DNA of 7,783 bases, taken from positions 1-7,783 of the forward strand of contig CAMYVI010000115.1 of assembly GCA_947302185.1 (NCBI GenBank), read 5' to 3'. The DNA comes from an uncultured Lachnospiraceae bacterium (lineage in GTDB: Bacteria; Bacillota_A; Clostridia; Lachnospirales; Lachnospiraceae). The notes under the pieces were generated by a model. It ran no database searches. It was not told the origin of the DNA and worked only from the letters and a program-made list of their open reading frames with translations. The number at the start of each line of letters is the position of its first letter. Position 1 is the stretch's first letter. Shown in pieces: positions 1-6,787 of this stretch. Position numbers and translations under genes: made by a program.

Positions 1-688
1 ACTCTCTCTGGTTCTTGTCTACCCGTTCACGCACCTTATCCTGAAGCTCACGGCGTATACGGTAGATATCCGTCTCATTGGTAAGCAGAACTCCCATTGC
101 TTCATAGCGTTCAACCAGCGTGACGGCTTCAAGGATGCCCTGCCTCAGTTCATATGTCAGCGGCAGGTTGATGGCGATCTGATCGATCATTTTGCTGACA
201 TCGGACTCCTCGAGTATTTTCCCGGCAACGTCCCGGCTTACGTTATTATTTTCATCCAGATAACTGCGGAAAAGCTGACGGATATTGCGCAGCATGGCTT
301 CCTTCAGAGACCCGGGATACATCTCTTCCGGCTCGTCTGCCGGGATATTAACGACCGCCTCCGAATAGTTATCCGCTTTTTCAAATGAAAGGATCTCTGC
401 TCTCGTAAGCCCCTCCACAAGTACTCTTATCATATCCTTTGGAAGTCTCACGACCTGCTTGATCCTTGAAATTGTCCCGACATTCCAGAGATCGTCGATC
501 TCAGGGTCTTCGATATGCGGATCTCTCTGCGTGATCAGAAAAATCTTTTCATCCAGCATCATCGCCCGATCGACTGATGCCGCAGAAATTTTCCGACTGA
601 TATCAAAATGAACAATCATTCCCGGCAGGATGGATGTTCCCCTCAGAGCGACCGCCGGAATCGTAACTACTGTTGAATTGTTTTCCAA
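1..688 (-). CDS. lon: ATP-dependent protease Lon, N-terminal part (cut by window edge)
   Basis: This is the first 229 codons of Lon, the cytoplasmic AAA+ serine protease that degrades misfolded and some regulatory proteins. The visible part is the N-terminal substrate-binding (LAN) domain, beginning near residue 9 with IPAVALRGTSILPGMIVHFD, typical of the Lon start. A helical region follows, with LPLTYELRQGILEAV around residues 183-197. The end of the visible part (RRELQDKVRERVDKNQRE) matches the start of the long coiled helix before the ATPase domain. The Walker motifs and the Ser-Lys catalytic dyad lie outside the window. The start is TTG at 688: the reading frame has no ATG before residue 24, and AGGAGA lies 8 nt upstream of the TTG. 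The gene begins 26 nt after the clpX stop, so it is probably co-transcribed with clpX. The family is certain. The TTG start is an inference from the ribosome binding site and from the domain beginning. Confidence 0.93.
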   Translation of the reverse strand, partial: MENNSTVVTIPAVALRGTSILPGMIVHFDISRKISAASVDRAMMLDEKIFLITQRDPHIEDPEIDDLWNVGTISRIKQVVRLPKDMIRVLVEGLTRAEILSFEKADNYSEAVVNIPADEPEEMYPGSLKEAMLRNIRQLFRSYLDENNNVSRDVAGKILEESDVSKMIDQIAINLPLTYELRQGILEAVTLVERYEAMGVLLTNETDIYRIRRELQDKVRERVDKNQRE

Positions 689-696
689 AGATTAAA

Positions 697-702
697 TCTC
701 CT
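697..702 (-). promoter_or_regulatory. Ribosome binding site fixing the TTG start of lon
   Basis: AGGAGA on the minus strand, 8 nt before a TTG codon at 688. No ATG or GTG in the lon frame is close to it, so this site decides the start. It lies in the 26-nt gap after the clpX stop, which suits translational coupling. Confidence 0.8.
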
Positions 703-714
703 ATATGGCCGTCT

Positions 715-2016
715 TCACACTTCGCTGATCTTGCCCTTAGGTTCTTTCTGCCTGAGAATCCTCTTCGTTCCGGCTTCTGACCTTGAACCTTTCACATATA
801 CGGGATCGGCCTTACCGTCTACAGATTCCTCATTGATTATTACTTCCACGATTGTTTCATCCGACGGAACATCATACATGGCATTCACCATTGTTTTCTC
901 CATAATCGCGCGAAGTCCGCGTGCACCCGTTTTGCGGATCACAGCCTCATGAGCGATTTTCCGCATCGCTTCCTCCTCAACGGTCAGCTTTACGCCGTCC
1001 ATCTCGAAAAGTGCCGTATACTGCCGAATCTGAGAGTTTTTCGGCTCTTTAAGGATCCTTACAAGAGCATCCTCATCGAGACCGTCCAGAGAAACGACGA
1101 CAGGGATGCGGCCGATCAGCTCCGGTATAAGTCCGAACTTCACAAAATCCTCCGGCATAACGCTCTTCAGGATCTCGCCGACATTCTTCTCCTTATCGGT
1201 CTTCTTTATCTCTGCACCGAAACCGATGGACTTGGATTCCATTCGTCTCTCGATCTGTTTTTCGATTCCGACAAACGCACCGCCGCAGATAAAGAGAATC
1301 TCCGTCGTATCGAGCTGTATCATCTCCTGCTGCGGATGCTTTCTGCCTCCCTGAGGCGGAACGGAAGCCACCGTTCCCTCAATAATTTTCAGCAGCGCCT
1401 GCTGCACGCCCTCACCGGATACATCACGGGTAATGGATGCATTTTCAGACTTTCTGCCGATTTTATCGATCTCATCGATATAAATTATTCCTCGTTTCGC
1501 GCGGTTGAGATCAAAATCAGCTGCCTGTATAAGTTTGAGCAGAATATTCTCAACATCCTCGCCGACATAACCGGCTTCCGTCAGAGTGGTCGCATCTGCT
1601 ATAGCAAACGGCACATTCAGAAGTCTCGCAAGAGTCTGAGCGAGCAGAGTTTTACCGGAACCGGTCGGTCCGAGCATCATTACATTGGATTTCTGAAGCT
1701 CGACGCCGAGATCTTTCGGTGCGAGAAGTCTCTTATAGTGATTGTACACTGCAACGGAAAGAACCTTCTTAGCTTCATCCTGGCCGATTACATAATCATC
1801 CAGGTAAGCCTTGATTTCCTGCGGCTTCATAAGATTGATACCGCCGACCGGAGCCTTCTCCTCCTCTTCATTTTCCTCCGCAATGATCTCCGAGCAGATC
1901 TGTACACAATCTTCACAGATATTTACCCCTGCCGGGCCGTTTATCATCCTTTTTACCTGATCTTCTGTCTTTCCGCAGAAGCTGCAGCGTAATTTGTGCT
2001 GTGTTCTTCCTGCCAT
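715..2016 (-). CDS. clpX: ATP-dependent Clp protease ATP-binding subunit ClpX
   Basis: ClpX is the hexameric AAA+ unfoldase that recognises tagged substrates and threads them into ClpP. The 433 residues match the family's usual length of about 420-425. Visible in order: a zinc-binding domain with C11, C14, C34 and C37; an acidic linker at about 47-54; Walker A GPTGSGKT at 116-123; the pore-1 loop GYVG at 149-152; Walker B IIYIDEID at 177-184; the RKH pore loop at 225-227; the IGF ClpP-docking loop at 264-266; the arginine-finger segment LIGR ending at R303; and the sensor-2 motif GAR at 364-366. All key residues are present, so it should be active. The ATG start has AAGGAG 5 nt upstream. It lies between clpP (133 nt upstream) and lon (26 nt downstream). 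The IGF loop and the clpP neighbour both indicate a working ClpXP pair. Confidence 0.98.
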   Translation of the reverse strand: MAGRTQHKLRCSFCGKTEDQVKRMINGPAGVNICEDCVQICSEIIAEENEEEEKAPVGGINLMKPQEIKAYLDDYVIGQDEAKKVLSVAVYNHYKRLLAPKDLGVELQKSNVMMLGPTGSGKTLLAQTLARLLNVPFAIADATTLTEAGYVGEDVENILLKLIQAADFDLNRAKRGIIYIDEIDKIGRKSENASITRDVSGEGVQQALLKIIEGTVASVPPQGGRKHPQQEMIQLDTTEILFICGGAFVGIEKQIERRMESKSIGFGAEIKKTDKEKNVGEILKSVMPEDFVKFGLIPELIGRIPVVVSLDGLDEDALVRILKEPKNSQIRQYTALFEMDGVKLTVEEEAMRKIAHEAVIRKTGARGLRAIMEKTMVNAMYDVPSDETIVEVIINEESVDGKADPVYVKGSRSEAGTKRILRQKEPKGKISEV

Positions 2017-2109
2017 AAAATCTCCTTACACATTAAACTGTACGAGGCAATTGCAAAACTCCGTACGCACGCGACAGATTTTCGCAGCTGTCTTTAACTT
2101 TATGTTGAA

Positions 2110-2140
2110 AAGACTCCTGTTTCAAGAGAACAGGAGTCTT
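2110..2140 (-). terminator. 12-bp hairpin between clpP and clpX, possible weak terminator or processing site
   Basis: A perfect 12-bp inverted repeat (AAGACTCCTGTT and AACAGGAGTCTT, arms 2110-2121 and 2129-2140) has a 7-nt loop and begins 9 nt after the clpP stop. On the minus strand the 3' arm runs into TTTTC, only four T residues in a row, so the U-tract is short. Partial termination or an RNA-processing stem that sets the clpP to clpX ratio are both possible. On the plus strand no T-run follows, so it is unlikely to act in that direction. Confidence 0.55.
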
Positions 2141-2149
2141 AAAGTCACC

Positions 2150-2737
2150 TTATCGATTTGTCACAACGCTGTCAATCAGACCGTATGCGACGGCTTCCTC
2201 AGCGGACATCCAGTTATCCCTGTCGGTATCCCGCTCGATGATATCCAGCGGCTGCCCGGTATTCGCGGCAAGCGTCTCATTAAGTCTTTTCTTGATCTTC
2301 AGGATGTGCTCCGCTTCAATCTTGATGTCAGATGCCTGGCCTCTTGTACCGCCGGACGGCTGATGGATCATGATCTCGGCATTCGGAAGAGCCTGTCTCT
2401 TACCTTTTGCTCCGCCGGCGAGAAGGAAGGCCCCCATGCTGGCAGCCATGCCGACACAGATCGTAGCTACATCGCATTTAATATACTGCATCGTATCATA
2501 TATTGCCCATCCGGCCGTTACGGAACCGCCCGGACTGTTAATGTAGAGGTTGATATCCTTACCGGGATCCTCTGCCTCAAGGAAAAGCAGCTGTGCAACA
2601 ATAATCTGTGCAGTTGCGTCATTTACTTCATCGCCGAGAAAGATAATTCTCTCTTTCAGCAGACGTGAATAGATATCATAGCTTCTCTCGCCCTGCGGGG
2701 TCTGCTCAATGACGTAAGGTACCAGTACATTGTTCAT
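2150..2737 (-). CDS. clpP: ATP-dependent Clp protease proteolytic subunit ClpP
   Basis: ClpP is the tetradecameric serine protease chamber that degrades substrates unfolded by ClpX or other Clp ATPases. The 195 residues match the usual length. The catalytic triad is visible as S100 in GMAASMGA, H125 in MIHQPSGG, and D174 in DTDRDN. The spacings of 25 and 49 residues equal those of the characterised Firmicutes enzymes (S98, H123, D172). The D172-R173 pair corresponds to the known heptamer-contact pair before the catalytic Asp. The N-terminus ([27 protein letters not shown]) is standard, with at most a very short propeptide. The ATG at 2737 has a near-perfect AAGGAGGTG ribosome binding site. 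It starts 32 nt after the tig stop, in the same operon. There is one copy here, and nothing suggests a ClpR-like inactive form. Confidence 0.98.
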   Translation of the reverse strand: MNNVLVPYVIEQTPQGERSYDIYSRLLKERIIFLGDEVNDATAQIIVAQLLFLEAEDPGKDINLYINSPGGSVTAGWAIYDTMQYIKCDVATICVGMAASMGAFLLAGGAKGKRQALPNAEIMIHQPSGGTRGQASDIKIEAEHILKIKKRLNETLAANTGQPLDIIERDTDRDNWMSAEEAVAYGLIDSVVTNR

Positions 2738-2769
2738 TTTCTCACCTCCTTAGGGAAAGCAGATGTGTC

Positions 2770-4053
2770 TCAGATTTCAATGGCATTCTCTACCAGGTAA
2801 TCAAGAGCCTTCTGAACTGCGATGTCTTTCTTCATCTGCTCAAGACCTGTCTCGCCGATTGCCTCTCTGATCTTGTCGGCTTCCATCTTATACTGCTCTG
2901 CCATGTCAGCGATCTCTTTTTCGACATCCTCTTCAGAAGCTTCAATGTTCTCAGCCTTTACGACTTCCTCAAGAACGAGACGTGATTTGATCCTGTTCTC
3001 AGCCTGAGGCTTCAGAGTCTCCATGAATTTCTGTCTGTCGAATCCCTGATACTGCAGATACATATCGATCGGGATGCCCTGTCCCTGAAGCTGGTTAGCA
3101 TATTCGTCGAACATGCGCTCTGCTTCATAATCCTTCATGGCTTCCGGGATATCCATCTCGGATGCCTCGATAAGCTTCTCGACAGATTCGTTCTCGCGAT
3201 CTGTTCTGGCAGCTTTCTCTCTTCTCTCTGTGATCTGGTTCTTCAGATCTTCTCTGTACTCATCAAGAGTATCGAATCCGGCATCCTGTGCGAAGTCTTC
3301 ATCGATTTCCGGAAGCTCTTCAGCCGTAATGCCGTTGATCGTGCATGTAAATACCGCATCCTTGCCTGCAAGTTCCGGTGCATGGTACTCAGCCGGGAAC
3401 GTTACGTCAATATCGGCAGTCTGTCCGATTTCCATGCCGATGAGCTTCTCCTCGAATCCCGGGATAAAAGTACCGGAACCGATCGTGAGCTTATGTCCCT
3501 TGGCTGCACCGCCTTCGAACGCCTCGCCGTCAACCTTTCCTTCATAATCAAGATTGACTGTATCGCCGTCCATGACGGCACGGTCATTAACGTCAACTCT
3601 GCGGGCCATCTTCTTCTGCTCTCTCTTGATCTCTTCATCGACGTCAGCGTCTGTAACGACAACTTCCTGCTTCTTGATCTCAAGTGCCTTGTAATTGCCG
3701 AGCTTGACCTCCGGGCGGACAGCTACTGTAGCAGTATAGATAAAGTCCTTGCCCTTTTCCATCTGCTCAACGTCGAATTCCGGACGGGATGTGAACACCA
3801 GACCTGTTCCGTCTGCCTCGTCGCCGTACGTATCATTGATAACATAGTTGGCAGCTTCCTCATAGAAGATTTCCGGACCGTACATACGCTCAATCAGCTG
3901 AAGCGGAGCTTTTCCCTTGCGGAAGCCCGGAACAGAAATCTTATTTCTGTTCTTTTTAAATGCTCTCTGAATTGCGTTTATAAACTTATCAGCCGTTACT
4001 TCGACTGTAAGTTTGACCATACTGTGCTCAAGATTTTCTACCTTTGCGCTCAT
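2770..4053 (-). CDS. tig: Trigger factor, ribosome-associated chaperone and peptidyl-prolyl isomerase
   Basis: Trigger factor binds near the ribosomal exit tunnel and shields nascent chains; its middle domain is an FKBP-type prolyl isomerase. The 427 residues match the usual length. The ribosome-docking signature GFRKGKAP is at 43-50. The FKBP domain spans about 160-245, with GDTVNLDYEGKVDGEAFEGG at 163-182 and FIPGFEEKLIGM at 196-207. The helical C-terminal chaperone domain runs from about 250 to the end and is rich in charged residues. The ATG start has AGAGGAGGAG just upstream, with a rather tight 4-5 nt spacing. It is the first gene of the tig-clpP-clpX-lon unit and has its own promoter about 170-200 nt upstream. 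Neither CIRCE nor CtsR-type sites were seen near it. Confidence 0.98.
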   Translation of the reverse strand: MSAKVENLEHSMVKLTVEVTADKFINAIQRAFKKNRNKISVPGFRKGKAPLQLIERMYGPEIFYEEAANYVINDTYGDEADGTGLVFTSRPEFDVEQMEKGKDFIYTATVAVRPEVKLGNYKALEIKKQEVVVTDADVDEEIKREQKKMARRVDVNDRAVMDGDTVNLDYEGKVDGEAFEGGAAKGHKLTIGSGTFIPGFEEKLIGMEIGQTADIDVTFPAEYHAPELAGKDAVFTCTINGITAEELPEIDEDFAQDAGFDTLDEYREDLKNQITERREKAARTDRENESVEKLIEASEMDIPEAMKDYEAERMFDEYANQLQGQGIPIDMYLQYQGFDRQKFMETLKPQAENRIKSRLVLEEVVKAENIEASEEDVEKEIADMAEQYKMEADKIREAIGETGLEQMKKDIAVQKALDYLVENAIEI

Positions 4054-4216
4054 GACTCCTCCTCTAAGAAAGACTTATTACTTTCCTTGTTCGCTTTATT
4101 TCACATGACGACTTCTGTATCGGCATACTTCGATATCTGATCTGTATGCTCAAGCGTCCCATTATGTCTCTCAAAATGAAACCGATTACAGATCCGTCAT
4201 CTCACCTCACAGACAT
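4054..4216 (-). other. Predicted 5' leader of tig, about 160 nt
   Basis: This is the stretch between the likely transcription start near 4216 and the tig ATG. It holds a modest 6-bp inverted repeat (GCATAC at 4123-4128 and GTATGC at 4144-4149, 15-nt loop). A 32-codon ATG frame (4064-4162) without a convincing ribosome binding site is also present. No riboswitch class or repressor site is recognisable. The leader's length depends on the promoter call being correct. Confidence 0.4.
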
Positions 4217-4222
4217 TTAGAC

Positions 4223-4252
4223 AGTATAGCACAAGGGTATATTAAATCACAA
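4223..4252 (-). promoter_or_regulatory. Sigma-A-type promoter for the tig-clpP-clpX-lon unit
   Basis: On the minus strand, TTGTGA (-35, 4247-4252) is followed by an 18-nt spacer and TATACT (-10, 4223-4228). TG stands one base before the -10, giving an extended -10 element. It lies about 27 nt downstream of the DJ-1 stop codon and faces tig, with a predicted start near 4216. The match is good, but it is read by eye only. Confidence 0.7.
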
Positions 4253-4278
4253 TCCCTTTTTCTAAAATATTCGTGAGA

Positions 4279-4833
4279 TCAGTATACGATCCCGCGCTTC
4301 ACTCTGTCGGAAATCGCCTTGTCTTCAAGGATGGTAATCAGGCAGAGTGCAAACGGAATCGCTGTCCCCACGCCGCGGCTCGTTGTAATATTGCCATCCG
4401 TAATGACGCTCTCATCCCCATCGGTAGAGATATCCGCCCCGATAAGCTTATCCTCAAGTCCCGGATAACAAGTCGCTTTTTTACCCTTCAGAATTCCGAG
4501 CTGGCCGAAAACTGTCGGAGCGGCACAGATCGCTGCAAGTTTTTTTCCTTCTTCTGCGTATTTTTTGATAAGCTCCGTGAGTCCTTTATGTTCTCCCAGG
4601 TATTTCACGCCCGGCATTCCTCCCGGAAGGATCAGCATATCCGCCTTTTCAGCGTTAGATTCTTCCCACATCAAATCCGCGGTCACTTCTATATTGCTTC
4701 GGCCGCGAACACTAAGTGAATCGCTGATAGAGACCATATCGATTTTGACATCAGCTCTGCGGAGAAGATCCACGACCGTAAGAGCTTCAACTTCTTCAAA
4801 ACCGTCTGCGAGAAAAATGCATACTCTTTTCAT
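4279..4833 (-). CDS. DJ-1/PfpI family protein (class I glutamine amidotransferase-like fold)
   Basis: This cytoplasmic protein belongs to the DJ-1/ThiJ/YajL branch of the PfpI superfamily. Numbered from the chosen start it has 184 residues, typical of the family. The N-terminus KRVCIFLADGFEEVEALT carries the conserved Glu (E16), and C103 in AAICAAPT is the nucleophile-elbow cysteine. The motif LILPGGMPG is at about 67-75 and TCYPG at about 121-125. The position of human DJ-1 His126 appears to be Tyr, as in other bacterial members. The start is ATG at 4833, with AGAGGT 6 nt upstream. An in-frame ATG at 4851 has no ribosome binding site and would add six residues not typical of the family. Reported activities in the family include redox sensing, chaperone, glyoxalase III and disputed deglycase functions; the sequence does not decide among them. 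It precedes tig with no visible terminator between them. Confidence 0.92.
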   Translation of the reverse strand: MKRVCIFLADGFEEVEALTVVDLLRRADVKIDMVSISDSLSVRGRSNIEVTADLMWEESNAEKADMLILPGGMPGVKYLGEHKGLTELIKKYAEEGKKLAAICAAPTVFGQLGILKGKKATCYPGLEDKLIGADISTDGDESVITDGNITTSRGVGTAIPFALCLITILEDKAISDRVKRGIVY

Positions 4834-4839
4834 TTCGAT

Positions 4840-4845
4840 ACCTCT
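4840..4845 (-). promoter_or_regulatory. Ribosome binding site choosing the downstream ATG of the DJ-1 gene
   Basis: AGAGGT on the minus strand lies 6 nt before the ATG at 4833. The upstream in-frame ATG at 4851 is preceded by AT-rich sequence without a purine-rich site. This favours the 184-residue product. Confidence 0.75.
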
Positions 4846-4913
4846 TTTCATTAATAATCCGCAACTGTTCAGATACGAACAAGTTCCGATTCATCTGTGT
4901 TTTATCTGCGGAC

Positions 4914-4943
4914 AGTATAACATGCTCTTATCGATACCCGCAA
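4914..4943 (-). promoter_or_regulatory. Sigma-A-type promoter for the DJ-1 gene
   Basis: On the minus strand, TTGCGG (-35, 4938-4943) is followed by an 18-nt spacer and TATACT (-10, 4914-4919), again with TG one base before the -10. The -35 is weak (only TTG matches), but the extended -10 compensates. The predicted start near 4907 gives a leader of about 75 nt. The layout copies the tig promoter. Confidence 0.6.
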
Positions 4944-4980
4944 TTACATCCTTATCCAAATACCTGTCTCCTCTACTATT

Positions 4981-5008
4981 TTGAGTTCCGATATGTTATG
5001 CTTATGGT
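4981..5008 (+). promoter_or_regulatory. Possible weak promoter for the CYTH gene
   Basis: TTGAGT (4981-4986), a 16-nt spacer and TATGGT (5003-5008) give four of six matches in each hexamer. It would leave a leader of roughly 150 nt before the CYTH start. No better candidate was found between here and the gene, so this is a tentative call. Confidence 0.25.
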
Positions 5009-5156
5009 AATACATAATTGCCGTGCTGAAGATATCATTCCGACACCGGGTAAGCAGACACATAACAATCCGCAAATGACTTTTGCCGGGTGGATCATCG
5101 TATGAATCGCTCATATTTTTCCGATTGCGCCGAGTTTTGCGCTGCCGGTAAACAAG

Positions 5157-5162
5157 AAAGGA
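5157..5162 (+). promoter_or_regulatory. Ribosome binding site fixing the CYTH gene start
   Basis: AAAGGA lies 5 nt before the ATG at 5168. That ATG opens directly into the family's N-terminal MEIERKW motif, so the longer frame starting at 5090 is rejected. Confidence 0.8.
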
Positions 5163-5167
5163 AACCT

Positions 5168-5611
5168 ATGGAAATAGAAAGAAAATGGCTTATCAATACC
5201 ATCCCCTCCGATCTGGAGAATTATCCTCACATCATCATCGAACAGGGCTATCTGAACACCACCCCCGTTGTACGGGTACGCAGACAGGGGGATAAATATA
5301 TCCTCACATATAAGGGCGGCGGAATGATGGCGCGTGAAGAATATAATCTTCCGCTTGATTCAGAATCCTATCAGCACCTTATAGCCAAGGCGGACGGACA
5401 TATCATCTCAAAAGTACGTTATTTCATTTCATTGGAGGACGGTCTCATGATTGAGCTTGACCGTTTCTCCTCACCGATCAAGGGGCTTTATCTTGCAGAA
5501 ATCGAATTCAAATCGATAGAGCAGGCCGAGGCATATATTCCGCCGGCATGGTTCGGGGAGGACGTGACTTACGATCCGAGATATCACAACTCTGTCATGT
5601 CCAAAATGTAA
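5168..5611 (+). CDS. CYTH domain protein (triphosphate tunnel metalloenzyme)
   Basis: This small cytoplasmic protein of the CYTH/TTM superfamily folds as a beta-barrel tunnel that binds triphosphate compounds with divalent metal. The 147 residues are close to the single-domain bacterial form, such as the Clostridium thermocellum tripolyphosphatase. The diagnostic ExExK motif is at the very N-terminus (E2, E4, K6). The tunnel's basic and acidic strands follow: VRVRR at 36-39, TYKG with K49, REE at 57-59, R84 in KVRY, ELD at 96-98, and EIEF with E111 and E113. All the charged positions expected for catalysis appear present. Likely activities are inorganic tripolyphosphate or nucleoside triphosphate hydrolysis; adenylate cyclase or thiamine triphosphatase activity cannot be excluded. 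No CHAD domain is attached. It is the only plus-strand gene and ends at a strong terminator. Confidence 0.92.
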   Translation: MEIERKWLINTIPSDLENYPHIIIEQGYLNTTPVVRVRRQGDKYILTYKGGGMMAREEYNLPLDSESYQHLIAKADGHIISKVRYFISLEDGLMIELDRFSSPIKGLYLAEIEFKSIEQAEAYIPPAWFGEDVTYDPRYHNSVMSKM

Positions 5612-5685
5612 TCTGCGTCAATGCCTCATTTCACTTTGCACATTCATCTCATGATTGAAATCACGAGAGTTCCGCATCAGAGATT

Positions 5686-5727
5686 AACATCCCGCCTGAG
5701 CATACCTTTATATGCAGGCGGGATGTT
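5686..5727 (+). terminator. Strong hairpin terminator between the convergent CYTH and proC genes
   Basis: A 13-bp GC-rich stem (AACATCCCGCCTG at 5686-5698 and CAGGCGGGATGTT at 5715-5727) encloses a further 4-bp inner stem and a 6-nt loop. On the plus strand the stem is followed by TTCTATTTCC, a broken T-rich run, about 75 nt after the CYTH stop. On the minus strand it lies about 90 nt beyond the proC stop and runs into TAATCTCT, so it may also block proC transcripts. Confidence 0.8.
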
Positions 5728-5816
5728 TCTATTTCCGTTTATTCTACATCGCGCAATACTCGTGGCTTCAGTCGTGAGATACGCGCGCAAGATGACATTC
5801 GTACGAATCGACAGTA

Positions 5817-6611
5817 CTACATATTCAATGCCTTATCGGTACATGCTCTCACCGCTTCGATCACAGCCGATCGAAATCCGAGCTGCTCCAGAGTCGTCAC
5901 TCCCTCAATAGTCGTACCTCCGGGAGAGCAAACCATATCTTTGAGTTCGCCGGGATGCTTTCCGGTCTCAAGAACCATCTTCGCACTTCCCAGAACTGTC
6001 TGTGCAGCGAAGTGATACGCCTGAGCTCTCGGCATGCCGTCTGCCACTGCGGCATCGGCCATAGCCTCGATGAACATATAAACATATGCGGGAGAACTCC
6101 CGCTGAGCGAAGTCACGACGCCCATCAGGCTTTCCGGCACCTGTTCTGCCTCACTGAAAGAAGCAATCACGTCTGAACAGATTTTCAGCTCTTCTTCCGT
6201 AATATTCCGATTCGGACAGTATCCCGTGATACCCTCTCCTACCAAAGCAGGCGTATTCGGCATGCAGCGTACGATCTTCTTATCAGTACCGAGAACAGAT
6301 TCTATATCCGCGATTGATTTGCCTGCCATGATAGAAAGAACAAGCTGACTGTCAGTAATGACATCTGCAAGTTCGGTACCTGCAGCCGAAAAAACATTGG
6401 GCTTGATCGCGAAAAGGATCATATCTGCCCCTTTCACGCATTTAGTGTTGTCCTCAGTCGTTGCGATTCCGAATCTCTGCGCAGCTGCCTGACGTGCCGC
6501 TTCATATTTGTCGGAAGCCGTAATGTCTTCCGCTTTCACGGTTCCTTCTGCCAAAATCCCCCCGATGATTGCAGTGGCCATGTTTCCGCATCCTATTACC
6601 GCTAATCTCAT
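5817..6611 (-). CDS. proC: Pyrroline-5-carboxylate reductase
   Basis: ProC catalyses the last step of proline synthesis, the NAD(P)H-dependent reduction of 1-pyrroline-5-carboxylate to L-proline, in the cytoplasm. The 264 residues match the usual length of about 265-275. The Rossmann motif GCGNMA is at 7-12. The segment RCMPNTPALVGEG is at 115-127. The C-terminal dimerisation domain carries the family signature, with SLSGSSPAYVY at 168-178 and SPGGTTIEG at 229-237. The start is ATG at 6611, with AGAGGT 6 nt upstream. The frame stays open to a TTG at 6638, but that adds nine residues ahead of the Rossmann strand and has no ribosome binding site. The upstream neighbour is an unrelated binding-protein gene 176 nt away. 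No proline biosynthetic partner (proA or proB) is in the window. Confidence 0.97.
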   Translation of the reverse strand: MRLAVIGCGNMATAIIGGILAEGTVKAEDITASDKYEAARQAAAQRFGIATTEDNTKCVKGADMILFAIKPNVFSAAGTELADVITDSQLVLSIMAGKSIADIESVLGTDKKIVRCMPNTPALVGEGITGYCPNRNITEEELKICSDVIASFSEAEQVPESLMGVVTSLSGSSPAYVYMFIEAMADAAVADGMPRAQAYHFAAQTVLGSAKMVLETGKHPGELKDMVCSPGGTTIEGVTTLEQLGFRSAVIEAVRACTDKALNM

Positions 6612-6617
6612 ACTATA

Positions 6618-6623
6618 ACCTCT
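6618..6623 (-). promoter_or_regulatory. Ribosome binding site fixing the proC start
   Basis: AGAGGT on the minus strand lies 6 nt before the ATG at 6611. This favours the ATG over an upstream in-frame TTG at 6638 whose extension contains this very site. Confidence 0.8.
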
Positions 6624-6717
6624 TCTATGTTTACTCAAATTTCCGGCCCGCCGGTTTCTCGGTCGGAATCACATTATTCTGACGATTCTGCCCGGTTTCG
6701 TTGAGCGTCCGGCGGAT

Positions 6718-6785
6718 CGAAGCCGCGCATTAAGGAAGATGCTTCGCACCATGCGCGGCGCGGCAAGAACGCCGAGGCGTTCTTG
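6718..6785. repeat. Cluster of inverted repeats between the binding-protein gene and proC
   Basis: Three sets of complementary arms are packed into 68 GC-rich bases. CGAAGC at 6718-6723 can pair with GCTTCG at 6741-6746. GCCGCGCAT at 6722-6730 can pair with ATGCGCGGC at 6751-6759. CAAGAACGCC at 6764-6773 can pair with GGCGTTCTTG at 6776-6785. The first two overlap and interleave, so they are alternative or pseudoknot-like pairings. The third ends 3 nt from the binding-protein stop codon and could act as its 3' end, but no T-run follows on either strand. It resembles a short palindromic intergenic element more than a classic intrinsic terminator. Confidence 0.6.
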
Positions 6786-6787
6786 AT

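Larger units (their letters stand above)
4834..5167. other. Divergent intergenic region between the DJ-1 and CYTH genes
   Basis: These 334 bases contain the minus-strand promoter of the DJ-1 gene (4914-4943) and a possible weak plus-strand promoter (4981-5008). The part from about 5010 to 5150 shows no gene, strong hairpin or repeat that I can support. An open frame entering the CYTH gene from 5090 adds 26 residues unlike the family and has no ribosome binding site. Confidence 0.6.

Noticed and set aside
949..1992. A 347-codon open frame on the plus strand, opposite clpX
   Set aside because: It lies wholly antisense to clpX, which has every expected motif. The translation has no recognisable domain and there is no ribosome binding site. 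Long antisense frames are common opposite conserved genes with biased codons.
1994..2668. A 224-codon open frame on the plus strand, opposite clpP and the clpP-clpX gap
   Set aside because: It is antisense to clpP, lacks a start signal, and resembles no family I know.
3382..4140. A 252-codon open frame on the plus strand, opposite tig
   Set aside because: It is antisense to tig, and its composition looks like a frame mirror of the tig codons.
4064..4162. A 32-codon frame in the tig leader (minus strand) ending just before the tig ribosome binding site
   Set aside because: There is no convincing ribosome binding site, no hydrophobic or regulatory-peptide character, and no run of a single amino acid as in leader peptides.
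5090..5167. A 26-residue N-terminal extension of the CYTH protein
   Set aside because: The family motif ExExK normally sits at the very N-terminus, and the ATG at 5168 has its own ribosome binding site while 5090 has none.
5621..5911. A 96-codon plus-strand frame across the CYTH-proC spacer
   Set aside because: It runs through the hairpin terminator and into the antisense of proC, with no recognisable domain.
6640..6700. A promoter for proC in the spacer
   Set aside because: An AATAAT hexamer is present on the minus strand, but nothing resembling a -35 lies 16-18 nt upstream, so I did not call it.
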